DNA of 64,000 bases from Pseudomonas wadenswilerensis (GTDB lineage Bacteria > Pseudomonadota > Gammaproteobacteria > Pseudomonadales > Pseudomonadaceae). The notes beneath the pieces are model-generated. The model did not search any database. It was not told the origin of the DNA and saw only the letters and a list, made by a program, of their open reading frames with translations. The first letter of the stretch is position 1, and each line of letters opens with the position of its first letter. The stretch covers positions 1 to 64,000 of the forward strand of contig NZ_UIDD01000006.1 in assembly GCF_900497695.1 (NCBI RefSeq), given 5' to 3'. Below, piece after piece: positions 58,101-64,000 of the stretch. The translations under genes and the position numbers were made by a program.

Positions 58101-58780
58101 ATCACGCCGCTGGCCTGGTCCTGCAGGGCCTTGTGCGCCTCTTCGGCTTCCTTGCTCTTGCTGTAGGCGCGGCGGCCCAGCTGGCTGTAGATCGCCGTGT
58201 TGGTAAGCTTTTCCAGCAGCTCGCTGCGCTCTTTGTCATCGGCCTTGAGGAAGGCGCTGAACTCGCTCTGGGCCAGCATCACCGCACGGGTGAACTGTTC
58301 GAAGTTCAGGCCCAGGCGCGACTCGATCAGTTGCTTGTATTCGGCCTTGCTCTGGTTGCTCAGCAGCTGGTCGCTGTCCAGGTCATGCAGGCTCTGACGG
58401 CTGCCTTGCAGCTTGCCGTTGGCCTTGTCGCGGGCGCGGTTGGTTTCCCAGCGGGCGCGGTAGCGCCGGCCGTCAATGCCGACGAAATCCACCTCGGCAA
58501 AGCCGCTGCCCGAACCCCGACGCAGCAAGGTGCGCGGGTCGCTGGTGAGGATGTCGCTGTCGACCTCCGGCAGCTTGGTCTCGCGGCCGATGTTGTTCAG
58601 CCGCGGCACGGCGCCGAACAGCGCCAGGCACAGGGCGTCGAGCAGGGTGCTCTTGCCGGCGCCGGTGGGCCCGGTGATGGCGAACAGGCCGGCGCTGGCC
58701 AGCGGCTCGGCGGTGAAGTCGATTTCGATCGGGCCTTCCAGGGAGGCCAGGTTCTTCAGGCGGATGGCGAGAATCTTCAT
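55133..58780 (-). CDS. sbcC: Exonuclease SbcCD subunit C
   Basis: A 1,215-residue SMC-like ATPase that with SbcD cleaves DNA hairpins and processes protein-blocked ends. The N-terminal Walker A is ITGPTGAGKSTLLDAL (about residue 34). Two long Gln-rich coiled-coil arms surround a zinc hook CPVC (about residue 607, in QPCPVCGSQEHPY). The C-terminal lobe has the ABC signature SLSGGETFLVSLALALG and Walker B ESLFIDEGFGSLD. All functional motifs are intact. Its ATG overlaps the sbcD stop. Confidence 0.96.
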   Translation of the reverse strand: MKILAIRLKNLASLEGPIEIDFTAEPLASAGLFAITGPTGAGKSTLLDALCLALFGAVPRLNNIGRETKLPEVDSDILTSDPRTLLRRGSGSGFAEVDFVGIDGRRYRARWETNRARDKANGKLQGSRQSLHDLDSDQLLSNQSKAEYKQLIESRLGLNFEQFTRAVMLAQSEFSAFLKADDKERSELLEKLTNTAIYSQLGRRAYSKSKEAEEAHKALQDQASGVMPMAAEARAELDQRYSGALDRFKAEQAQLRQLEQQRSWLTELLQLQEQVQTSTAQLHSAQQHNDSLHSERLKLARLEQLAPQRHQFARQQALNAQLSPLAESIAAQRQQHDLLHGHQQQLQDDLGKAHAALAQALAQQTESAPLVRQAFAEQNTLARLQQELAHSSTLKQQADQASAEGQHQLLSLNEQQRLNEERLQQISEQLAQSAPLAGLSEAWSAYRDRLQQLMQLGNRLNQGRAELPGLQQRASQASAQLEEQRAALALLYREAEAEPQALAEQIGLLGELLQKNRQQQRQIEELSRLWSNQQDLELRLQALRERQQAALKQREQLIGEGLNGKNQLTAAEQALNVTRQLLERQRLARSQSVEELRAQLQDDQPCPVCGSQEHPYHQPEALLQSLGRHDQNEEANAQQMVDELKKQLDELRTQLGGVNGQIKEYLHQQEQLGNQQHALLPSLEAHPLYPSLADQDASQRSTWLDLQARNLNHDISRDEQRQNALLTLQKDASRLQQQLQAAQDASQQANQHLSQQQTALASDEERLEQDLASFATLLPTEVLDDLRQEPAAAFMRLDQQLALRLDLLQRQKDEQQEHGERQQKLDKAQLQQQARVQKQEELQQQFSDLERQHQLSRDSLASLLGEQAGAEHWQQHLEQAVEHARQAEAQAGQQLQDTQARLIELTAELKAKGERLSALEQEHHEVRGQIEQWRQGHPELDDSGLEQLLAFGDNAVAQLRQGLQDAEKAIEQARTLLQERQQRLDQHQAQGNAELTSEALEQDFASLQLQLAASEQSCAELRAAQAEDQRRQLAHQALADQIAGAYSEWQRWARLNALIGSATGDTFRKIAQGYNLDLLVHHANAQLRQLARRYRLKRGGSLLGLLVLDTEMGDELRSVHSLSGGETFLVSLALALGLASMASSTLRIESLFIDEGFGSLDPESLQLAMDALDGLQAQGRKVAVISHVQEMHERIPVQIQVRRQGNGLSTVEVSG

Positions 58781-60018
58781 GGCTGTTCTTCCTCCTGCTG
58801 GACGTCCTGCAGCAACAAGGCAAAGTCGGCCAGGGTCTGTTCATCGACAACATTGCCATAGGCCTGCTCCCAGGCGCGGCTGAACAGCTCGTGCGGGGTC
58901 AGTTGGCCCAGTTCCAGCAAGTCGGCGCTGCCGTCATCTTCGCTGCGGCCGTTGCCGGCATATTCGGCAGCGATGCGCACCAGGCGCACGGCCTTGCCGT
59001 GCAGGGCGCCTTCGAGCTGGGCGCGCAGGTCGGGCAGGGGCTCGTCCAGGCGTACGCGGATCTCCAGCCAGGGTTGGCGCTGCGGATCGTCCAGCAGGTC
59101 GACTACCGGCAGCTCGGCCAGTTGCTCAAGTACTTCGGCCAGCGGTGCCGGGCCCAGCCGTTGCAGGTGCACGGCGCGCGGCACCAGGCGCGATTCGACG
59201 CTGGCCAGGTTGGCGCCGTCGAGTTCGATTTCGAGGATCTGGTGTTGATAGCCGATTTCCGAGAACGACAGCGGGATTGGCGAACCGCTGTAGCGGATGC
59301 GCTCCTCCCGGTTGACCTTCTGCGGCTTGTGCAGGTGGCCGAGGGCGACGTAGCTGATCTGCGGAGCGAACAGGCGTGCCGGCAGGGCTTCGGCGTTGCC
59401 GATGATCAGGCTGCGTTCGGAGTCTTCCGAGACCGAGCCACCGGCCATGTGCGCGTGGCTCACGGCAATCAGCGCCTGACCGGCCTTGCGCCGTTGCAGG
59501 GCGGCGGCGATGAGTTTTTCGTGGACCTGGGCGATGCCCCGCAGGTAGTCATCGCCCAGGTGTGCGCCGGTGACTTCCGCCGGGCGCAGGAACGGCAGCG
59601 CCAGGCACCAGGCGGCGACCTTGCCCTTGGCGTTGGTCAGCGGAATCAACAGGCGTTCGCTGTCCAGTTCACCTTCATCCAGCCATTGCACGCGGCCCAG
59701 GGCGTAGGTGCGCAGGCGGCGCATCAGCGGCGCCGGCAGTTCGATGCGCGAGCCGGAGTCGTGGTTGCCGGCGATCATCACGATGTTCAGCTTGGGCTGC
59801 TGTTCGTGGGCCTGGACGATGAAGTCGTAGAGCCGCTCCTGGGCTTTGACCGGCGGATTGACGGTGTCGAAGATGTCGCCGGCAATCAGCAGGGCATCGG
59901 GCTGGCGCAGCTTGAGCTGGCCGAGCAGCCAATCGAGAAAACAGGCGTGTTCGAAATCGCGTTCCTGGCCGTGCAGGGTTTGACCCAGGTGCCAGTCGGA
60001 GGTGTGAAACAGACGCAT
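58777..60018 (-). CDS. sbcD: Exonuclease SbcCD subunit D
   Basis: A 413-residue Mre11-type nuclease. The phosphoesterase motifs are HTSDWHLGQTLHG, LLIAGDIFDTVNPP, MIAGNHDSGSRIELP, AVSHAHMAGG and YVALGHLHKPQ. A C-terminal capping domain follows. The start at 60018 (MRLFHTSDWHLG) is the family's usual N-terminus; the longer frame to 60060 is rejected. It is coupled to sbcC by a 4-bp overlap and lies 51 bp downstream of the BatD gene. Confidence 0.95.
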   Translation of the reverse strand: MRLFHTSDWHLGQTLHGQERDFEHACFLDWLLGQLKLRQPDALLIAGDIFDTVNPPVKAQERLYDFIVQAHEQQPKLNIVMIAGNHDSGSRIELPAPLMRRLRTYALGRVQWLDEGELDSERLLIPLTNAKGKVAAWCLALPFLRPAEVTGAHLGDDYLRGIAQVHEKLIAAALQRRKAGQALIAVSHAHMAGGSVSEDSERSLIIGNAEALPARLFAPQISYVALGHLHKPQKVNREERIRYSGSPIPLSFSEIGYQHQILEIELDGANLASVESRLVPRAVHLQRLGPAPLAEVLEQLAELPVVDLLDDPQRQPWLEIRVRLDEPLPDLRAQLEGALHGKAVRLVRIAAEYAGNGRSEDDGSADLLELGQLTPHELFSRAWEQAYGNVVDEQTLADFALLLQDVQQEEEQP

Positions 60019-60069
60019 GAAGGGTTCCGCAATGTGCCGGCGTGGCGCTCGGGGTGCCACGCCTGGAGG

Positions 60070-61695
60070 TTATTTGGGGTACAGCGGCGGCAAGCTGCCG
60101 TTCTCGCTTTGCGCAGGCTGAACCTGCTCGGCGGCCGGGATGGTGCCAATGGCCCGCCATAATTCTTCACCTTGCCAATATTGCCCGCTTTCGCTGTACA
60201 GCGCGCCGTTGAGGCCATCGAGGGCATCGGACAACGGCACGAAACGCGCGGCCATTTCGGCCAGGGTTTCCGGTTGCTGGCGGGCCCAGGCATCCAGGGC
60301 CTGGCGCGTGGCTTGGGGGTCGTTGGCCTGGCACGCGCGCTTGAGGTCATCAAGCAAGGTGCGCGGGCTCGGCCCGGTTTGCGCCGCTCGCAGCACCGCC
60401 GGTTGCGAGCGCGCCCGCCACCACAGGGCAAAACCCAGCAGGGTGGTCAGGGCCAGTACCAGGGTACTCAGCTGCCAGGGCCAGAGCAGGTAGGTTTGCA
60501 CCGTAACCGGGTCGACGCTGGCCGGCTTGTCGGCGCTCAGCGCCGGGTTGTCCTCGATCTGCAGGCTACGGGCCGGCAGGTTGCTGCGTTCCAGGTGATC
60601 TTCGCGGGTGTTCCACCAGACCACTTCCTGGCTCGGCAGTTCCAGCCTGCCGCTGTGGGTCGGCACCAGCGCTTCGCGCTCTTCACGCACGCCGAGCAGG
60701 CCGCGGTCGTTGACCTGGTTGCGCAGTTGCGGCTGGTCCGGGTAGCGGCGCAGGCCGGTCACTTCGGTGCCGGGCAGCGGCGGCAGTTGGGCGCTGGACA
60801 AGCCCTCGGCCTGAAGGATCACGGTGCGGGTCAGCGAGTCGCCGATTTGTGTCTGCTGCTGCGCCGGGTCCGGGCTCCAGTGTTCTTCCAGGGTCAGGCT
60901 GTTGGCCGGCAGCCAGGGCGCGTTGGCCGGGTAGTCGGCCGGGATCGGGTCGACCGTCAGCACCAGCGGCGTGGAGCCGACCTGCACCTGCTTGCCGGCG
61001 CGCGGGCTGTTGGGCTCCTGCTCGGCGTCGCTCTGCGCGGCGGTGGCGCTGAAGGTCAGGGCGGGGATTTTCAGGTCGCCGCTTTGCTGGGGGTAGATCG
61101 CGTAGCGCATCTCGATCACGCCGTGGCGCACGCCGTCGATGACTTTCTCGAAGGTGCGCGATTCGCCCAGCGGCTCGACCTTGGCGTTGTCCAGCTGCAG
61201 CGGGCTGAGGCTGCTGTCGTCGTACAGTGGCACCGAGTGATAGATGCTCAAGGTCAGCACCGCCTGGGCCTGCACGTAGACCTCCGGCTGGTCGAGGCTG
61301 GCGTCGATGAACACCGGGCCATGGTTTTCGCTGCTGACCTCGTTGGCCTGGATCTGCAGGCTGATCGGCTGGCTGCGCACTTCGCCCAGCTGCAGGGCGG
61401 GAATCTCCACGCTGCCGCTCTGGCGCGGCAGCAGGGTGATGATCCAGCGGGTGTTGGCGCTGTTCTCGTCAAGGCTGTTGAGGCTGTTGACCTGGCGTGT
61501 GCCACGGACCTCGAAATTGGCCTCCAGTGGCGTCAGGTCGGGTTTGCCGAACTGAGTCACGTCTTGGGTCTCGAGGGTCAGCTCAAGGGTTTCGCCGGCA
61601 TTCAGGCGTGTGCGGTCGACACTGGCGAGCAGCGCCGCAGCCTGTACCTGCAAGGCGAGAAAGAGGCTGAAGACCAGGACGCAGACGCGACTCAT
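60070..61695 (-). CDS. BatD family protein
   Basis: A 541-residue envelope protein. It has a signal peptide (MSRVCVLVFSLFLALQVQAA), a large periplasmic part of several Ig-like domains (LNAGETLELTLETQDVTQFG, LPRQSGSVEIPALQLGE) and a transmembrane helix near residues 405-430 (STLVLALTTLLGFALWW). A short cytoplasmic tail ends the protein. BatD proteins go with MoxR ATPases and VWA proteins in Bat operons linked to stress tolerance. Its ATG overlaps the stop of the VWA-TPR gene. Confidence 0.9.
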   Translation of the reverse strand: MSRVCVLVFSLFLALQVQAAALLASVDRTRLNAGETLELTLETQDVTQFGKPDLTPLEANFEVRGTRQVNSLNSLDENSANTRWIITLLPRQSGSVEIPALQLGEVRSQPISLQIQANEVSSENHGPVFIDASLDQPEVYVQAQAVLTLSIYHSVPLYDDSSLSPLQLDNAKVEPLGESRTFEKVIDGVRHGVIEMRYAIYPQQSGDLKIPALTFSATAAQSDAEQEPNSPRAGKQVQVGSTPLVLTVDPIPADYPANAPWLPANSLTLEEHWSPDPAQQQTQIGDSLTRTVILQAEGLSSAQLPPLPGTEVTGLRRYPDQPQLRNQVNDRGLLGVREEREALVPTHSGRLELPSQEVVWWNTREDHLERSNLPARSLQIEDNPALSADKPASVDPVTVQTYLLWPWQLSTLVLALTTLLGFALWWRARSQPAVLRAAQTGPSPRTLLDDLKRACQANDPQATRQALDAWARQQPETLAEMAARFVPLSDALDGLNGALYSESGQYWQGEELWRAIGTIPAAEQVQPAQSENGSLPPLYPK

Positions 61696-63413
61696 CGATG
61701 GGTTTCCTGATGTTGTTGCTGTTCATACCAGAATTTACGCCGTAACAGCTCGGCCGGGTTGTCCGGGATCTGTCGCAGCCATTGTTCCAGGGCCTGGCGC
61801 TGTTCGGCGTCGAGGCTGCTGTCGGCCGGGCGCTGGGGCGGCCGGGTGGTGTCATCGTCGTCAGCGCCGCTGGCCTGGTTCTGTGCCTGCTCGTTGGCGT
61901 TGTCCTCAGGTTTGCCAGCTTCGTCGGCCGCGTCCGCTGGTTTTGCCGCGGCCTGGTCCTGGGCGTTCTGCGAGCTGCTGGCAGTGTCGCTGCTGCTGTC
62001 GGGATTGCTCTGCTGGTCATCTTCAGGCGGCTGCTCGGGCGCTTGTTCGCCCTGGCGTTGTTGCAGCAACTGTTCGACCAGTACCTTGTTGGCCAGCGCC
62101 GGTTGCAGTTCCGGTTGGCGCTCCAGGGCCTGCTCGTAGGCATCCAGCGCCGCTTCCAGTTCACCGCTACGGGCCAGGGCATTGCCGCGATTGTAATGGT
62201 CGGCGGCGCGGTTGCCCTGGGCGAACTGGCGGGCGGCGCCGTTGAAATCGCCGGCCTCATACAGCGCCAGGCCTTTCCACTGCGGGTCTTCGAAGTGCCG
62301 CGCAGCCTCGGCCGGACGCTGCTGTTCAAGCAGGCGCTGGCCTTGCTGGTCGGGGCGCAGCCACAGGTCGTTGAACTCGAGCGCGTAGCTGGGCTGCGGC
62401 ACGGCCAGCAGCAACGGCAAGCAGAACAACCAGCCGCGGCGGCCGGCGCAAGCGGCCAGTAGCAACAGTGGCAGCAACAGCCAGTAGCCCTGGTCGGCCC
62501 AGCTGTCGAGCTGCACGGTCTGGCCATCGTCACGCAGGCCGTGCGGGTTGTCGAACAGGCGCAGGCCACGCAGGTCGAGGTCGTCGATGCGGGCACTGCG
62601 GTAGCGGCCACCGGTGCTGTTGATAAAGGCCTTGAGGCTGGCGCTGTCGAGCCGCGGCAGGAGGATCCCGCCCTGATCGTCCTTGAGGTACTCGCCATTG
62701 GCCTGTCTGACCGGCGCACCCTCGGCGCTACCGACGCCGAGCATCAGCAGGCTCGGGCCTTGGCGGCCGAGCGCCTGGACGATGCCCTGACGCTCCTGGG
62801 CCTCGAGCGCGGAGCCGATCAACAGCAGCCGACCCTGGCCCAATCCGGCCTGGGCGAGCAGGGCCAGGCCCTTGCGCACGGCCAGATCGGCGCGCTGGCC
62901 GGCTTGCGGCATGATCGAGGGTTCCAGGGCTTCGAGCAGGTTGCGGCTGGTGGCCAGGTCGTCGGACAGCGGCACCAGAGTGTGGGCGCTGCCGGCATAG
63001 ACGATGATTGCGGTCTGGCTGTCGCGGCGGTGCTCGAGCAGGTCGAGGATCTTGCGCCGGGCTTGCTCCAGGCGGGTTGGCGCGGCATCGTCGGCGAGCA
63101 TCTGCGGGGTCAGCTCAAGCAGGATCACCAGCGGGTCGGCCGGGCGCTGGCGGGTGTCTTCCAGGCGCTGCCAGCTTGGCCCGATCAGGGCCAGTACGGT
63201 GATCAACCAGGCCAGGCCAAGGGCGATCCACGGCAGTTTGCTGTCGCGGCCGCTGCCGCCACCCAGCAGCACGGCATGAAAGGCCGGCGGCAGGATCATC
63301 TGCCAGCGCCCGGCGCGTTTCTGTCGGTGCCAGAGCTTCCAGAGCAGCCAGGCCAGCAGCGGCAGGATGATCAGCCACAGCGGGCGCAGCCATTGCGGCC
63401 ACAGTTCGCTCAT
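61692..63413 (-). CDS. VWA-TPR membrane protein (BatB/BatC fusion)
   Basis: A 573-residue protein with two N-terminal helices (LWLIILPLLAWLLWKLW; LPWIALGLAWLITVLALIG). A VWA domain covers about residues 90-280. A further membrane segment lies near 310-345, then TPR repeats (about 390-460, ALARSGELEAALDAYEQALE) and a Gln/Asp/Glu-rich tail. The MIDAS motif, normally DxSxS, reads E-L-T-P-Q (VILLELTPQML), so metal binding may be lost. The start at 63413 (MSELWPQWL) is preferred over a longer frame. It overlaps both BatA and BatD genes by four bases. Confidence 0.88.
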   Translation of the reverse strand: MSELWPQWLRPLWLIILPLLAWLLWKLWHRQKRAGRWQMILPPAFHAVLLGGGSGRDSKLPWIALGLAWLITVLALIGPSWQRLEDTRQRPADPLVILLELTPQMLADDAAPTRLEQARRKILDLLEHRRDSQTAIIVYAGSAHTLVPLSDDLATSRNLLEALEPSIMPQAGQRADLAVRKGLALLAQAGLGQGRLLLIGSALEAQERQGIVQALGRQGPSLLMLGVGSAEGAPVRQANGEYLKDDQGGILLPRLDSASLKAFINSTGGRYRSARIDDLDLRGLRLFDNPHGLRDDGQTVQLDSWADQGYWLLLPLLLLAACAGRRGWLFCLPLLLAVPQPSYALEFNDLWLRPDQQGQRLLEQQRPAEAARHFEDPQWKGLALYEAGDFNGAARQFAQGNRAADHYNRGNALARSGELEAALDAYEQALERQPELQPALANKVLVEQLLQQRQGEQAPEQPPEDDQQSNPDSSSDTASSSQNAQDQAAAKPADAADEAGKPEDNANEQAQNQASGADDDDTTRPPQRPADSSLDAEQRQALEQWLRQIPDNPAELLRRKFWYEQQQHQETHR

Positions 63414-64000
63414 CGCCGCCTCCTCAGGCGCAGCCGCTGCAAGCGCTGGCGCCATTCCGGGTGCGGCTGCAAAAAGCGCGGGCGGCGCAGCAGGCGCTGT
63501 AGCAGGTTGTCAGGCCATTGCTGCTCGATCACCAGCAGCACGCTCAGCAACAGGGCCAGGGCCAGCGGCCAGCCGTACAGCGGCTGGGCGGTGCGCGCCT
63601 GGGTCGGCTGCTGGGCCACCGGCTCCAGGCGGTCGAGGGCTTCGCCGATGGCATGGAGTTCTTCGCCGTCGTGGGCGCGGAAGTAGCTGCCGCCGGTCAG
63701 CTCGGCGATTTCCTTGAGCGAGGCTTCGTCCAGGTCCAGGCTCGGGTTGATGCCCAATAGCCCGGCGGTACCGGTTTGCTCCGGATCAGCACCGATGCCG
63801 ATGGTGTAGATACGCACGTTTTCCTGGGCGGCCAGACGCGCCGCAGTCAGCGGATGGATCTGCCCGCCATTGTTGGCGCCGTCGGTGACCAGCACCAGCA
63901 CCCGGCTCTGCGCCGGGCGCTGGCGCAGGCGCTTGAGGCCCAGGCCGATGGCGTCGCCGATGGCGGTGTTCTTGCCGGCAATGCCGATTTGCGCTTCGTC
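63410..64000 (-). CDS. VWA membrane protein (BatA-like), partial
   Basis: The C-terminal 196 codons of a VWA protein whose 5' end lies beyond the window edge. The frame is open to 64000 (IGIAGKNTAIGDAIGLGL). It shows the third MIDAS strand VLVLVTDGANNGGQIHPL, then IYTIGIGADPE, a C-terminal transmembrane helix (WPLALALLLSVLLVIEQQW) and a basic tail. It overlaps the VWA-TPR gene by four bases. Confidence 0.9.
   Translation of the reverse strand, partial: DEAQIGIAGKNTAIGDAIGLGLKRLRQRPAQSRVLVLVTDGANNGGQIHPLTAARLAAQENVRIYTIGIGADPEQTGTAGLLGINPSLDLDEASLKEIAELTGGSYFRAHDGEELHAIGEALDRLEPVAQQPTQARTAQPLYGWPLALALLLSVLLVIEQQWPDNLLQRLLRRPRFLQPHPEWRQRLQRLRLRRRR

Overview
The window is chromosomal DNA of a Pseudomonas, most likely of the P. 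fluorescens/P. putida side of the genus. The evidence is high GC, the gene order leuC-leuD-methyltransferase-leuB-asd-usg-fimV-truA-trpF-accD-folC-SPOR-cvpA-purF-metZ-SDR that I know from Pseudomonas genomes, the FimV hub protein, and many copies of the paired REP palindrome (catcgccggcaaggccggct...). Most of the window is conserved core genome. No rRNA and no CRISPR array were seen.

Layout. 1-1225: an IS110-family element sits inside a REP palindrome, and its upstream non-coding end folds as a bridge RNA whose guide segments match both the REP target and the element's own ends. 1263-5505: a five-PAS GGDEF/EAL protein and a LysR regulator divergent from leuC. 5636-9717: leucine biosynthesis (leuCD, an embedded SAM methyltransferase, leuB). 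9786-14937: asd, a cysteine-less asd paralogue (usg) and fimV. 15028-23918: truA, trpF, accD-folC-SPOR, cvpA-purF-metZ-SDR. 24078-24669: tRNA-Val(TAC) and three tRNA-Asp(GTC) genes behind a clear sigma70 promoter. 24887-30711: an SDR, a chemoreceptor, a DUF2242 lipoprotein, a micro-ORF, and an AraC regulator in an operon with a nitrilase-fold protein that lacks catalytic residues.

30944-36075 is the accessory island: a decayed contact-dependent-inhibition/hemagglutinin locus. A deleted and frameshifted FhaB/CdiA-like gene ends in a type-24-like polymorphic toxin domain followed by an intact putative immunity gene. A second, start-less orphan toxin module follows, with a SUKH (SMI1/KNR4)-like immunity gene killed by an amber codon, a frameshift and an IS5-family insertion whose ends can be defined exactly. 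An intact RNA 2'-phosphotransferase (KptA) gene and about 480 bp of gene debris complete it. A short junction sequence (ggtgcaaaagg) recurs at both toxin modules and once in the debris.

36076-64000 returns to core genome: fadH, a PLP desulfhydrase/deaminase, cytochrome b561, ArsB, a DUF1853 protein, nadK-phosphoesterase-rhomboid-YeaC-DUF2797-pepN, a YCF48-like/MMPL pair, a small DUF5629-like protein, a periplasmic lactonase, tiny secreted ORFs, a GST, sbcC-sbcD and a Bat operon (BatD, VWA-TPR, BatA) cut by the window edge. Tight ATGA overlaps mark the operons accD-folC, leuC-leuD, nadK-phosphoesterase-rhomboid, and BatA-VWA/TPR-BatD, and join sbcD, sbcC and the GST gene.

All family names come from reading the translated sequence and from memory of the families; no database search was possible.
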